Counted from the first letter of the stretch, positions 8,158 through 17,418 are shown. The stretch is DNA of 64,000 nucleotides from Bacillota bacterium (GCA_023391425.1 JAEWAX010000058.1:1-64000), one strand, 5' to 3'. Translations and numbers: made by a program. The notes: generated by a model from the letters alone, not told the origin.

Positions 8158-8835
8158 ATGTATAAAACTTCAAAAGAAACCCAAATTCGTAAAGATGCTA
8201 AACGCAAATTGATTTTAGATACTGCTGCAAGAGTCTTTGCAAACCATGGGTACCATAATACTTCAGTAAAGGACATTGTTGAAGCAGCAGATATTTCTGT
8301 GGGAACTTTCTACTTTTATTTTAAAAGTAAGGAAGTGTTGTTTGCAGAGCTCTACATAGATATAGTAAGGGAGTTTAATGATTCCATAAACAAAGTTTTA
8401 GATTTAAGCAACTGCAATCTTGCAAGAAATTTTACACGCTCAATAACAGCAACCCTTTGGCTGTATCAAAGTAAGCGTGAACTCGCGAGGATAATGTTAA
8501 TTAAAGCTGTAGGCTTGAATCCTGAGTTTGAAAAGAGACGGTCAGAAAGCATAAAAGAGTCGTGTAAAACTATGGAGGAGTGGTTTAAGAAATTTAAAAT
8601 AAACAATCCGGTCAACATTCCCGATGAAAGGATAGCAGCATTAGCTTTTGAAAGTTCTTTTTATTACCTGATTATTGATTGGTTGGAAGGTGACGAAACA
8701 AACGATCTTACCGACTCTTCCTATGCTCTATCGGTGTATAATCTGCAGGCATTAAAAGTACCATTTAAAAATGAAGATATAAAAATGTATGTCCAGGAAA
8801 TATTAGATGAACTAAATAAAACAAGTAACTCCTAA
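8158..8835 (+). CDS. TetR/AcrR-family transcriptional repressor
   Basis: The 225-residue protein has an N-terminal TetR helix-turn-helix (about residues 15-62: ILDTAARVFANHGYHNTSVKDIVEAA, with VGTFYFYFKSKEVLF) and a helical ligand-binding C-terminal domain. It should bind the palindrome directly upstream and respond to a toxic compound exported by the MATE protein encoded 25 bp downstream. ATG 8158 follows GGAGG (8145-8149); an in-frame TTG at 8143 is inside the operator and rejected. The ligand is not predictable. Confidence 0.92.
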   Translation: MYKTSKETQIRKDAKRKLILDTAARVFANHGYHNTSVKDIVEAADISVGTFYFYFKSKEVLFAELYIDIVREFNDSINKVLDLSNCNLARNFTRSITATLWLYQSKRELARIMLIKAVGLNPEFEKRRSESIKESCKTMEEWFKKFKINNPVNIPDERIAALAFESSFYYLIIDWLEGDETNDLTDSSYALSVYNLQALKVPFKNEDIKMYVQEILDELNKTSNS

Positions 8836-8860
8836 GTTACATAGAAAAAGAGGTATTATT

Positions 8861-10255
8861 TTGAATAATTCGTTTGGAAAAGATTTGACTACAGGAAGTA
8901 TACCAAAACACTTGATCAAATTTGCATTGCCTTTACTAGTGGGAAACCTTTTATCTACAGGCTACAGTATCATAAATGCTATTTGGGTGGGAAACTTACT
9001 TGGCAAAGATGCTGTAGGTGCAGTTGCGGTGTGTTTCCCAATAATTCTTGGGTTGGTAGCACTATGCTCGGGTGCTACACTTGCAACCTCCATATTGATA
9101 TCAAAAGCTTATGGAGCTAATGACCATGATATGATTCAAAGAGTAGTAAACAACTCATGGTCTATTGCCGTAGCTATGATTTCTATGGTTACTATAGGTG
9201 GATTGTTTTTATCAAAAACTATACTCAGCTTACTTGGAACACCTCAAGAAATCATGCCAATTGCAACTGAATATTTAAAAATAACTATTATAGGTTTTAT
9301 ATTTGTGTATTTATCTTATTTAATTTCTTCTATTCTAAGAGGAGTCGGTAATACAGTTATTCCTTTGATATTTATCATCATTTCTACAGCAATGAATGCC
9401 CTTCTTGACCCGCTCCTCATCATGGGCCTTGGACCAATACCTAGATTGGGACTTAATGGAGCAGCTTTTGCCTCGTTGATTTCCACTAGCGTTGCAACGA
9501 TACTTGGCTTGATTTATGTGCTAAAAAAATATGCAAAGCAACCAGTAAATCCTTCGGGACTATGGTTTGAGAAAAAAACTATAATAGAAATCCTTAAAAT
9601 AGGATTACCATCGTTCGGACAGCAGATGCTCTTATCTGTTGGTTATGCGTTTATTACCATATTTGTAAACGGCTTTGGTGCTTCAGCTATTGCCGCCTTT
9701 GGAATTACAAGCAGGCTTGATTCAATCGTTGCAATGCCTGCAATGGCTATGATGATGGCGGCCTCTACTTTAACTGCTCAGAACATTGGAGCAGGGAAAC
9801 CAGAAAGAATTAAGGAAGTATTGAAATGGGGTATAATCATTAATATACCAGTGGTTTTTGCTATATCTGCAGTATGTGTTACCTTTCCAGAAACTATAAT
9901 GCACATATTTGTCAAAGATATGACAGTAATACAGACAGGTGTAGAGTATCTAAGAATTGTAGGTGTGGGATATCTTAGTTTTGCGGTATTTTATGTGTCC
10001 AACGGAATTGTAAACGGAGCAGGTAAGACCATTTCTACTATGATTATTTCATTCATATCACTTTGTGTTATAAGGGTTCCCTTAGCAGGTTTTTTGTCAC
10101 ATACGAGTTTGGGTCTACGCGGTATCTGGTTTGCCATTGTTGCTAGCTTTACTGTAACTACTATAAGTAGTCTTTTGTATTATTTCTTAGGTACATGGGA
10201 TAAGTCTACAGATAAAGTGAGATGGGCAAACAGTAGCAATTGTGAAAGTAACTGA
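8861..10255 (+). CDS. MATE-family multidrug efflux transporter
   Basis: This 464-residue, twelve-helix membrane protein has the MATE pattern of two homologous six-helix halves. It opens with TTGSIPKHLIKFALPLLVGN and has family motifs such as YLKITIIGFIFVYLSYLISSILRGVGNT and, in the second half, AAFGITSRLDSIVAMPAMAMMMAASTLTAQNIGAG. Such proteins export cationic drugs or metabolites using Na+ or H+ gradients. TTG 8861 follows AAAGAGG. It is co-transcribed with the TetR gene. The substrate is unknown. Confidence 0.93.
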   Translation: MNNSFGKDLTTGSIPKHLIKFALPLLVGNLLSTGYSIINAIWVGNLLGKDAVGAVAVCFPIILGLVALCSGATLATSILISKAYGANDHDMIQRVVNNSWSIAVAMISMVTIGGLFLSKTILSLLGTPQEIMPIATEYLKITIIGFIFVYLSYLISSILRGVGNTVIPLIFIIISTAMNALLDPLLIMGLGPIPRLGLNGAAFASLISTSVATILGLIYVLKKYAKQPVNPSGLWFEKKTIIEILKIGLPSFGQQMLLSVGYAFITIFVNGFGASAIAAFGITSRLDSIVAMPAMAMMMAASTLTAQNIGAGKPERIKEVLKWGIIINIPVVFAISAVCVTFPETIMHIFVKDMTVIQTGVEYLRIVGVGYLSFAVFYVSNGIVNGAGKTISTMIISFISLCVIRVPLAGFLSHTSLGLRGIWFAIVASFTVTTISSLLYYFLGTWDKSTDKVRWANSSNCESN

Positions 10256-10302
10256 CATTTTTTTGAGAATATTAGAATGGCTAGACATTAGAGTGTTATT
10301 TA

Positions 10303-10336
10303 AAGATTTAGGGAGTAAAATTACTCCCTGAATCTT
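10303..10336 (+). terminator. hairpin after the MATE gene
   Basis: AAGATTTAGGGAGTAA (10303-10318) pairs with TTACTCCCTGAATCTT (10321-10336), 15 Watson-Crick pairs plus one G-U. No long T-tract follows. The hairpin and its tail (AAGAAATC) match the first half of the dispersed palindromic repeat family found at 14241, 54370 and 61019, so it may be a repeat copy that also ends transcription. Confidence 0.6.
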
Positions 10337-10386
10337 AAGAAATCTAATTATGTTAATTTAGTAACCCTACCAATTATGTTCATTTA

Positions 10387-10415
10387 AGAATTGGAAAATG
10401 CATATGCCCAATTCT
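10387..10415 (-). terminator. possible terminator of the deoR-ATPase operon
   Basis: AGAATTGG and CCAATTCT form a perfect 8-bp stem 60 bp beyond the stop of the reverse-strand ATPase gene. The following reverse-strand sequence is only moderately T-rich, so the call is tentative. Confidence 0.4.
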
Positions 10416-10476
10416 GCTTTATGTTTAAATCTAATAAGAAGATATGAATTTGTAGATTATCTTTAATTTGAATGTA

Positions 10477-11979
10477 TTATGAATTGCTTTTTATAGTGGC
10501 TTTATACATTATTGCCTCTTTAGTCACCTCATTGCGACGGAACTCACCAGTTATTTTCCCTTCGGCAAGTACGAGAACTCTATCGCACATTCCTAATATC
10601 TCTTCCATATCAGATGATATAAGTATTATTGATGCACCTTTACTAACAAGGTCGAACATAGAATTATAAATATCTGTCTTAGATGCAACATCAACACCAC
10701 GAGTCGGCTCATCAAGAATGTAAATCTTAGATCTGCTCATTATCCAACGGGCTACAGCAGCCTTTTGTTGATTGCCCCCGCTATAGGTTTCTAGTAAGTC
10801 GTTTAGACGGCCGGGTTTAATGCTGAGCTTTTTAATATATGTGTCGGTAACATCAGTCATTATGTTGTTGTGTAAGTATTTGTATTGTTCGAATCTTTTA
10901 AGAGAAGAAACTGTAACATTACTTTCTAGGTTAAGGCAGCCAAAAATGGAACTTACAGCCCTATCCTCGGGGAGAAGAGCAATACCATTTCTAATGGCAT
11001 CACCAGGCGAATTAATTTTTTGCCTTTGTCCATTAATTTCAATACTTCCAGTCTGTATTGGGGTTACACCGAATAGACATTGGGCCAGCAGAGATCTGCC
11101 TGAACCCATTAGGCCTGTTATTCCTAGAATCTCTGACTTTCTAAGCTCAAAATTTATAGAACTAAGAATATTTGCTGCGCTTAAGTCTTTAACAGACATA
11201 ACCACCTTACCAAGTGGAATATCTATCCGAGGATAGCGCTTCTTTTCAGCAGGTACAGAAAGCATTCTTATTACATCTTCTTTAGTTGTATTTCTAACGT
11301 TCCGTGTTCCAATAACTCTACCTTGGTGCATTACTGTAAATCTATCTGCAATAAGCTCAATTTCCTCTATTAAATGAGTAATATAAAAAATAGCAGTATT
11401 CTTTTCCTTTAAAACTTTAATTATTCTAAATAAAATTTCTTTTTCAGAAGAAGTAAATGCGGCTGAAGGTTCGTCAAATATTACAATTTGAGCATTAGAA
11501 ACAAATGCTTTCACCATTTCGACTAATTGTTTTTGTGCAAAACCCAACTTGCTTACGGTAGTCCTTGCATCAATGTTTATACCAAACTCACTAAAGATGT
11601 TGCTACAATCTTGATACATCTTTAATTTATTCACAGTTCCAAAAAGATTTTTCTTTGAGTGCTGATAGTCCATATAAATATTCTCTGCTACAGTAAGGTT
11701 TGGGTAAAGGTTTATATCCTGCCATACACAGTGAATTCCGTTTGCTTTGGCACTACTTACACTATCAATAGTAACAGCATTACCATCAATAAACATAACA
11801 CCGCTATCTGGTTTTACGACACCACTAATAATCTTGATAATAGTCGATTTTCCAGAACCATTTTCGCCAATTATTGCATGTACTTCACCACAATATAAAT
11901 CTATTGAAACATCACAAAGAGAAAAAGCGTCACTGAAGTATTTACTTATTCCTTTAGCTTCTAACTTGGGAACACCCAT
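10477..11979 (-). CDS. sugar ABC transporter ATPase (RbsA/MglA type), without its own permease
   Basis: This 500-residue protein has two fused ATPase domains, as in monosaccharide importers of the CUT2 class. Domain 1 has GENGSGKST, a degenerate signature (LGFAQKQLVEM) and IVIFDEPSAAF. Domain 2 has the typical altered P-loop GLMGSGRS, an intact YSGGNQQK and IYILDEPTRGVD. The ATG at 11979 has GGAGGG upstream; a longer TTG start (12000) would include that site. It follows the DeoR gene by 26 bp. No permease or binding protein is beside it, whereas a complete transporter with its own ATPase is divergent, so this may be an alternative ATPase for that or another permease. Confidence 0.9.
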   Translation of the reverse strand: MGVPKLEAKGISKYFSDAFSLCDVSIDLYCGEVHAIIGENGSGKSTIIKIISGVVKPDSGVMFIDGNAVTIDSVSSAKANGIHCVWQDINLYPNLTVAENIYMDYQHSKKNLFGTVNKLKMYQDCSNIFSEFGINIDARTTVSKLGFAQKQLVEMVKAFVSNAQIVIFDEPSAAFTSSEKEILFRIIKVLKEKNTAIFYITHLIEEIELIADRFTVMHQGRVIGTRNVRNTTKEDVIRMLSVPAEKKRYPRIDIPLGKVVMSVKDLSAANILSSINFELRKSEILGITGLMGSGRSLLAQCLFGVTPIQTGSIEINGQRQKINSPGDAIRNGIALLPEDRAVSSIFGCLNLESNVTVSSLKRFEQYKYLHNNIMTDVTDTYIKKLSIKPGRLNDLLETYSGGNQQKAAVARWIMSRSKIYILDEPTRGVDVASKTDIYNSMFDLVSKGASIILISSDMEEILGMCDRVLVLAEGKITGEFRRNEVTKEAIMYKATIKSNS

Positions 11980-12005
11980 AAATTTGAACCCTCCATACAA
12001 GAAGA

Positions 12006-12788
12006 TTATATACTGCCCTCAAATAAGTCTATAGAGGTAAATAATTGTATATTAGCATTAAAAATATTATTTTTTTGTTGTTGTGATATTGTATGATTTG
12101 TAATTAGTTTGTCGCATAAATCAGTAACTAATCCAGCTCTATAAAAAGAGTTCTTTTCAAAAGCCGAAGAGGTACAGACTATTATTCTCTCATTAGCATT
12201 TTTGGCAGCCGCTTTAATAAAAGCAGCCATATCAATATTTGATACAGTCAAATCAAGATTATTGGATATACCATCTACCTCAATGAATATACGATTTACA
12301 TAAAAGTTACTTAAGTTGTTAATTGTTAAGGTGCCAAATACTGCTTTTGTATGATAATCAATATCTCCGCCTAAAAGGACTACCTTCGCTGATTGAGCCT
12401 CTAATATATGAGAGGCGATATTTAAATCATTTGTAAGAACTGTTACTTTGTTTTTTGACGTAAGCTGTTTAGCTATTTCAAGGTTTATTTCTCCGTTTGT
12501 GAGCATTATCACATCACCATCATTAATCATTCTGATTGCTATTTTAGAAATTTCATTAAAGTCCTTATGTAATGAGGCTTCTATATTATCTGAGGGCATT
12601 TCTTTTATACTACCTAAAACTGCACCACCATGAGTACGAGTTAAAAATTCTTCGTTCTCAAGCTTTTCTAAGTCCCTGCGTATAGTAACCTCTGAGACAC
12701 CAAGCATTTGGCTTAATTGATTAACCTCTACCTGATTATTTTCAATTAAATAGTTTTTTATTATCCGAATTCTTTCAATAGCAAACAT
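12006..12788 (-). CDS. DeoR/GlpR-family transcriptional regulator
   Basis: The 260-residue protein has an N-terminal DeoR helix-turn-helix (residues about 1-57, VNQLSQMLGVSEVTIRRDLEKLE, ending TRTHGGAV) and a C-terminal sugar-phosphate sensor domain with isomerase-like fold (DVIMLTNGEINLEIAKQL, VLTNDLNIASHI, VVLLGGDI). DeoR proteins usually repress sugar operons until a sugar phosphate binds. It is divergent from the binding-protein gene at 13137, whose promoter carries ACGAA/TTCGT boxes, so it is the likely regulator of both transcription units. Confidence 0.93.
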   Translation of the reverse strand: MFAIERIRIIKNYLIENNQVEVNQLSQMLGVSEVTIRRDLEKLENEEFLTRTHGGAVLGSIKEMPSDNIEASLHKDFNEISKIAIRMINDGDVIMLTNGEINLEIAKQLTSKNKVTVLTNDLNIASHILEAQSAKVVLLGGDIDYHTKAVFGTLTINNLSNFYVNRIFIEVDGISNNLDLTVSNIDMAAFIKAAAKNANERIIVCTSSAFEKNSFYRAGLVTDLCDKLITNHTISQQQKNNIFNANIQLFTSIDLFEGSI

Positions 12789-12952
12789 AAGTATATTTCC
12801 TAACCTTGAACATAAAGTTTCTTTTCTTTTTGAGTATATAATAATTTAAAATGAAAAGCAATAAGACTTATACTTCTCTGGTAATATTTAGAATGTTTTG
12901 ACTAAAATACTCAAATAACAATCACAAACGGACAATCGTTCAGACAAAAATG

Positions 12953-13114
12953 TTCGTTTACGTAGTTGTATGTAATAAATTGCACAAAAACCGATATGGA
13001 AATATATTTATATTGTGAAATGTACACAAATTTATTGACAGTATATTATAGCAATGGTAATATGTAATTACAAAAACGAAAGCAAACGAACACAAAAGAA
13101 ACAAATTCGTTTAC
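12953..13114. promoter_or_regulatory. cluster of TTCGTTT/AAACGAA boxes, likely DeoR operators
   Basis: TTCGTTTAC occurs at 12953-12961 and 13106-13114, and inverted copies AAAACGAA and CAAACGAA at 13073-13080 and 13083-13090. Three lie just downstream of the -10 box of the binding-protein promoter, and one lies upstream. Repeated octamers of this kind are typical targets of DeoR-family repressors. The 348-bp divergent gap holds no other gene. Confidence 0.65.
13035..13063 (+). promoter_or_regulatory. sigma-A promoter of the monosaccharide transporter operon
   Basis: TTGACA (13035-13040), a 17-nt spacer and TAATAT (13058-13063). Transcription would start near 13070, overlapping the putative DeoR boxes. 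Confidence 0.85.
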
Positions 13115-13136
13115 ATTATTAAAAGGGGGAAAAAAG

Positions 13137-14216
13137 ATGAAACTCAAAAAGATTATTGCTGGAACTCTTTCATTGGTTATGGCTCTTTCAATGGCTGTTG
13201 GTTTCGCAGGATGTGGGGCAAAGGATACTAGTAAACTTGTTGGTGTTGCAATGCCTACTAAGTCCTCAGAAAGATGGATACTTGATGGCGACAACATGAA
13301 GAAACAGCTTGAAGAAAAAGGCTATACAGTTGATTTACAGTACGGTGAGGACAACATAGATAACCAGGTTGCTCAGATTGAAAACATGATTTCAAAAGGT
13401 GCAAAAGTATTGGTTGTAGCTTCAATAGATGGTTCAGCTTTGACAGATGTTCTTAAAAAAGCTGGTGACGCAGGCATAAAGGTTATAGCATATGACCGTT
13501 TGATTAAGGGTACAGAGAATGTTAGTTATTATGCTACATTTGACAACTACAAAGTTGGTGTACAACAAGCAACTTCTTTAGTAAAAGGCTTAGGAGCAGA
13601 TACTAAACCAGGTCCTTTCAATATTGAATTATTTGGTGGATCACCTGATGATAATAATGCATTTTTCTTCTATGATGGTGCTATGTCAGTATTACAGCCA
13701 CTAATCGACAAAGGTACATTAGTAGTTAAAAGCGGTCAACTAGGTATGGACAAAGTATCAACTCTACGTTGGGATGCAGCAACAGCTCAAGCTCGTATGG
13801 AAAATATTATAAGTGCAAACTATACAACTGCAAAGGTTGATGGAGTATTATCACCATATGATGGTATATCAATAGGTATTCTTTCAGCACTTAAGAGTGT
13901 TGGTTATGGTAAAGGTGATAAGCCAATGCCAATAGTAACAGGTCAGGATGCTGAAGTAGCGTCAGTTAAGTCAATTATTGCTGGCGAACAATATTCAACT
14001 ATATTTAAAGATACAAGAACTCTTGCTGAGAAATGTGTAAAGATGGTTGATGCAGTATTTAGTGGTTCAGAGCCAGAAGTTAATGATACAAAGACCTATG
14101 ATAATGGTAAGAAGATAGTTCCTTCATACCTCTGTGATCCAGTACCAGTAGACAAATCAAACTATAAGGCAGCATTGATTGACAGTGGATATTACAAGGA
14201 AGCAGATCTGAAGTAA
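13137..14216 (+). CDS. chvE: monosaccharide-binding lipoprotein (ChvE-like)
   Basis: This 359-residue exported lipoprotein has a signal peptide ending in the lipobox FAGC (about residue 26). A type I periplasmic-binding fold follows, with motifs characteristic of ChvE-type multiple-sugar binders: VGVAMPTKSSERWILDGDNM, NMISKGAKVLVVASIDG, KVIAYDRLI and VTGQDAE. It should capture xylose, arabinose, glucose or galactose for the two genes downstream. ATG 13137 follows AAAGGGGG. The gap to the ATPase gene contains stem-loops that may keep expression of this gene higher than that of the rest of the operon. Confidence 0.9.
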   Translation: MKLKKIIAGTLSLVMALSMAVGFAGCGAKDTSKLVGVAMPTKSSERWILDGDNMKKQLEEKGYTVDLQYGEDNIDNQVAQIENMISKGAKVLVVASIDGSALTDVLKKAGDAGIKVIAYDRLIKGTENVSYYATFDNYKVGVQQATSLVKGLGADTKPGPFNIELFGGSPDDNNAFFFYDGAMSVLQPLIDKGTLVVKSGQLGMDKVSTLRWDAATAQARMENIISANYTTAKVDGVLSPYDGISIGILSALKSVGYGKGDKPMPIVTGQDAEVASVKSIIAGEQYSTIFKDTRTLAEKCVKMVDAVFSGSEPEVNDTKTYDNGKKIVPSYLCDPVPVDKSNYKAALIDSGYYKEADLK

Positions 14217-14240
14217 ACAGCATATTTAAAAATAGCAAAT

Positions 14241-14372
14241 ATAAACAGAGTTCTTGGATTAAGGGGGAGTTTTACTCCCTCTAAATCCTAGAAATCGTTA
14301 TCCAGGGTCGTAGCGTCGCTTATCTCACGCTTGTAGAAGAGTGAGTATTAGCGACGGTAGACATCGGATAAA
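14241..14372 (+). repeat. intergenic palindromic repeat, complete copy (family A)
   Basis: Two parts are present. A hairpin (14256-14288, arms around GGGAGTTTTACTCCC) is followed by CTAGAAATCGTTATCC. Then comes an imperfect palindrome of about 80 bp ending GCGACGGTAGACATCGGATAA at 14351-14371. Related copies lie at 10303 (5' part), 31472 (3' part), 54370 (5' part) and 61019 (inverted, nearly full). It separates the binding-protein and ATPase genes. Confidence 0.75.
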
Positions 14373-14375
14373 TTT

Positions 14376-14415
14376 ACAGAGTACGCCATTTTATTTTAAT
14401 AAAATGGCGCTCTGT
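14376..14415 (+). terminator. stem-loop between binding protein and ATPase genes
   Basis: ACAGAGTACGCCATTTTA and TAAAATGGCGCTCTGT form a long stem with a short A/T loop. No T-tract follows, so it is more likely a 3' stabiliser or partial attenuator of the binding-protein message than a full terminator. Confidence 0.55.
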
Positions 14416-14469
14416 GATAATAATAACAGTATGGATACGAAAAAATATTAAGGATAGGGAGCTGAGAAA

Positions 14470-16005
14470 ATGTCTAAGCTAATACTCGAAATGAAAAATA
14501 TAACCAAGACGTTTTCTAGCATCAAAGCATTGGATAATGTCAACTTACAAGTAAGAAGTGGGGAAATACATGCTTTGGTAGGTGAAAATGGAGCCGGTAA
14601 ATCAACCTTAATGAATGTACTAAGTGGAATTTATCCATATGGTACTTATACAGGAGATATAGTTTTCAATTCAAATCTATGTCATTTCAAAGAAATAAAA
14701 GATAGTGAGAAGTTGGGTATTGTAATTATTCATCAGGAGCTTGCCTTGATTCCATATTTATCAATATCAGAAAATGTTTTCTTGGGTAATGAGCAGGCAA
14801 AATCTGGAGTTATTGATTGGAATGAAACAACAACTAAAACAGCTGAACTACTAAATTTAGTTGGATTGCATGAAAGCCCGAATACTTTAATTACAAATAT
14901 TGGTGTAGGAAAACAGCAATTAGTCGAGATTGCAAGAGCGCTTGCAAAGGATGTTAAACTACTCATTTTAGATGAGCCTACTGCGGCACTGAATGATGAA
15001 GAAAGCAATAAGCTACTGGAATTACTTCTAAATCTCAGGAAAAAAGGGATTACTTCAATTCTTATATCACATAAATTAAATGAAGTTTCAAAAGTATCTG
15101 ATCGTATTACTGTAATAAGAGATGGTAAGACAATTGAAACGTTGGAAAAAGGTGTTGATGAAATTACCGAGGATAGGATCATCAAAGGCATGGTTGGACG
15201 TGATATGTCACACCGATTCCCTCATAGAGAGCCCAAAATTGGTGAAACAATTATGGAAGTAAATGATTGGAATGTAAGTGACCCACATAATGATCGTAAA
15301 GTAATAAACAATGTAAATATTAAACTGAGAAGTGGCGAGATAATAGGGCTTGCTGGTCTTATGGGTGCGGGGCGTACCGAATTAGCTATGAGTATTTTTG
15401 GAAAGAGCTATGGAACAAAAATATCCGGAACTATTAAATTAAAAGGTAAACCAGTTGATCTATCTAGTGTTAGTAAGGCAATAGAGTCTGGTATCGCGTA
15501 CGTAACAGAAGATAGGAAGAATTATGGTCTTGTTCTTATAGATAATATAAAAAATAACATTACTATGGCAAATCTTAAGAAAATAAGTAAAAATTCTGTA
15601 GTGGGTGAACATAAAGAGAATATAGTTGCAGAAGATTTCCGCAAAAAGTTCAATATTAAATCCTCTAGTGTACTACAAAAAACAGGTAACTTGAGCGGAG
15701 GAAATCAGCAAAAGGTAGTATTAAGTAAGTGGATATTTACTGACCCTGATGTTTTAATACTTGATGAGCCTACTCGTGGTATTGATGTTGGTGCAAAATA
15801 CGAGATATACACAATTATAAACCAACTAGCTGATGCGGGGAAATCAATTATTGTAATATCTTCAGAAATGCCCGAGTTGTTGGGTATGTGCGATAGAATA
15901 TATGTCGTAAATGAAGGGGAAATAGCTGGAGAGCTTTCACGCTCGGAGGCCACTCAGGAAAGTATTATGAAATGTATAATGAGTCACACCAAGGAGGCAA
16001 AGTAA
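14470..16005 (+). CDS. gguA: monosaccharide ABC transporter ATPase (GguA/MmsA-like)
   Basis: This 511-residue protein has two ATPase domains. Domain 1 has GENGAGKST, IGVGKQQLVEIARA and LLILDEPTAAL. Domain 2 has GLMGAGRTE, LSGGNQQK and VLILDEPTRGID. It powers the CUT2 sugar importer whose binding protein and permease flank it. Its TAA overlaps the ATG of the permease by one base, which indicates coupled translation. It is a paralogue of the divergent ATPase at 10477-11979. Confidence 0.92.
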   Translation: MSKLILEMKNITKTFSSIKALDNVNLQVRSGEIHALVGENGAGKSTLMNVLSGIYPYGTYTGDIVFNSNLCHFKEIKDSEKLGIVIIHQELALIPYLSISENVFLGNEQAKSGVIDWNETTTKTAELLNLVGLHESPNTLITNIGVGKQQLVEIARALAKDVKLLILDEPTAALNDEESNKLLELLLNLRKKGITSILISHKLNEVSKVSDRITVIRDGKTIETLEKGVDEITEDRIIKGMVGRDMSHRFPHREPKIGETIMEVNDWNVSDPHNDRKVINNVNIKLRSGEIIGLAGLMGAGRTELAMSIFGKSYGTKISGTIKLKGKPVDLSSVSKAIESGIAYVTEDRKNYGLVLIDNIKNNITMANLKKISKNSVVGEHKENIVAEDFRKKFNIKSSSVLQKTGNLSGGNQQKVVLSKWIFTDPDVLILDEPTRGIDVGAKYEIYTIINQLADAGKSIIVISSEMPELLGMCDRIYVVNEGEIAGELSRSEATQESIMKCIMSHTKEAK

Positions 16006-17177
16006 TGAATAGTATAAAATCTTTTATTAAAAATAATGTGCGTCAGTACGCAATGGCACTTGCTCTAGTCGTAATCATGGTTTTGTTTCAAATTACGACT
16101 GGAGGAATATTATTCAAACCATTAAACATTACAAATCTAATACTTCAGAACAGCTACGTTTTGATTCTAGGTATTGGTATGCTTCTAGTTATTCTAACTG
16201 GTAATGTAGATTTATCAGTAGGATCTGTCGCAGCATTTATAGGAGCAGTTTCGGCCATATTTATGGTTAAAATGCAAATGCCTGTTGTACCAGCAGTTAT
16301 TTTATGTCTGGTAATTGGTGCTTTGGTTGGAGCATGGCAGGGTTTCTGGATAGCTTATATTAGGATACCAGCATTTATTGTTACTTTGGCAGGTATGTTG
16401 GTATTTAGAGGTTTGACTATGGTATTGCTAAAAGGGCAAACTATTTCACCTTATGCAACATCATTCCAAGCTATGGCAAATGGATTCTTTCTAACTGATA
16501 CAGGGGTTGTTAATGGATTAAATATGATAGCTGTTATCACAGGAATAGTACTATCATTGATTTTCATATTTGCTGAATACAGAAGCATTCAAAACAAGAA
16601 AAAATATAACTTTGAGATACTTCCTCTACCATTAACAATAGGTAAAGTAGCTGTTATAGTTATCGCTTTAAATCTTTTAACATTTAGCTTGGCAGCATAT
16701 AAAGGTATTCCAATAGTTCTGATATTAATTGTAGCACTTATTGTAATATACTCATTTATCACACAAAAAACTATAGCAGGACGTCACGTTTATGCTTTGG
16801 GTGGAAATGAAAAGGCAGCAAAGCTTTCTGGAATAAAGACTAAGAGAGTAATGTTTTGGGTATATGTAAATATGGGAATATTAGCTGCACTTGCAGGACT
16901 TATTGTTGCAGGTCGTTTAAATGCAGCTACACCAAAGGCAGGTACTAACTTCGAGCTTGACGCAATTGCTGCATGTTTTATAGGTGGAGCATCTGCATCT
17001 GGTGGTATTGGTACAATAATAGGTGCAATTATCGGAGCACTTGTAATGGGCGTTCTAAACAATGGTATGTCAATTATGGGTGTAGGAATTGACTGGCAGC
17101 AAGCTATAAAAGGTTTAGTTCTTCTTGCAGCAGTTGCATTTGATGTTTACACTAAATCTAAGGCTAGTGCTGATTAA
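16005..17177 (+). CDS. gguB: monosaccharide ABC transporter permease (GguB/MmsB-like)
   Basis: This is a 390-residue membrane protein with about ten helices. It carries family blocks for CUT2 permeases: LTGNVDLSVGSVAAFIGAVS, RIPAFIVTLAGMLVFRGL, GRHVYALGGNEKAAKLSGI (cytoplasmic loop contacting the ATPase) and ACFIGGASASGGIG. Length and an insert near residues 170-250 fit the XylH/GguB subgroup rather than RbsC. ATG 16005 lies ten bases after AAGGAGG; the longer frame from 15972 runs inside gguA. It forms the transmembrane pore for sugar import. Confidence 0.92.
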   Translation: MNSIKSFIKNNVRQYAMALALVVIMVLFQITTGGILFKPLNITNLILQNSYVLILGIGMLLVILTGNVDLSVGSVAAFIGAVSAIFMVKMQMPVVPAVILCLVIGALVGAWQGFWIAYIRIPAFIVTLAGMLVFRGLTMVLLKGQTISPYATSFQAMANGFFLTDTGVVNGLNMIAVITGIVLSLIFIFAEYRSIQNKKKYNFEILPLPLTIGKVAVIVIALNLLTFSLAAYKGIPIVLILIVALIVIYSFITQKTIAGRHVYALGGNEKAAKLSGIKTKRVMFWVYVNMGILAALAGLIVAGRLNAATPKAGTNFELDAIAACFIGGASASGGIGTIIGAIIGALVMGVLNNGMSIMGVGIDWQQAIKGLVLLAAVAFDVYTKSKASAD

Positions 17178-17200
17178 AAAAATAAACAGTATTTTAAACT

Positions 17201-17246
17201 AAGGCACATAGTTGAGAAAAAAGACTCTTAACTATGTGCCTTTTAA
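17201..17246 (+). terminator. intrinsic terminator of the chvE-gguAB operon
   Basis: AAGGCACATAGTT (17201-17213) pairs with AACTATGTGCCTT (17230-17242), followed by TTTTAAT. Confidence 0.9.
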
Positions 17247-17385
17247 TATTATAAAAATGATTTGGTTTATACGAAGTTTTTAATTTAGGAAATTGTACAA
17301 TTATATCTTCCATTTTTTTACCGTATCTCTAATAATCAAATAAAAAAATTATTAAAAAAACTTAAAAAATAATATAAAATTTGTA

Positions 17386-17403
17386 TTGACAATTATTTAA
17401 CAA
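17386..17403. promoter_or_regulatory. Rex-like box 1, overlapping the adhE -35
   Basis: TTGACAATTATTTAACAA matches the redox repressor Rex consensus TTGTTAA-N4-TTAACAA at 12 of 14 defined positions, and the right half is perfect. Confidence 0.65.
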
Positions 17404-17414
17404 AGGACTACAAT
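17386..17414 (+). promoter_or_regulatory. adhE promoter
   Basis: TTGACA (17386-17391), a 17-nt spacer and TACAAT (17409-17414). The 5' untranslated region would be about 230 nt; I see no gene in it. Rex-like boxes overlap the -35 and the start site. Confidence 0.8.
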
Positions 17415-17418
17415 AAAG

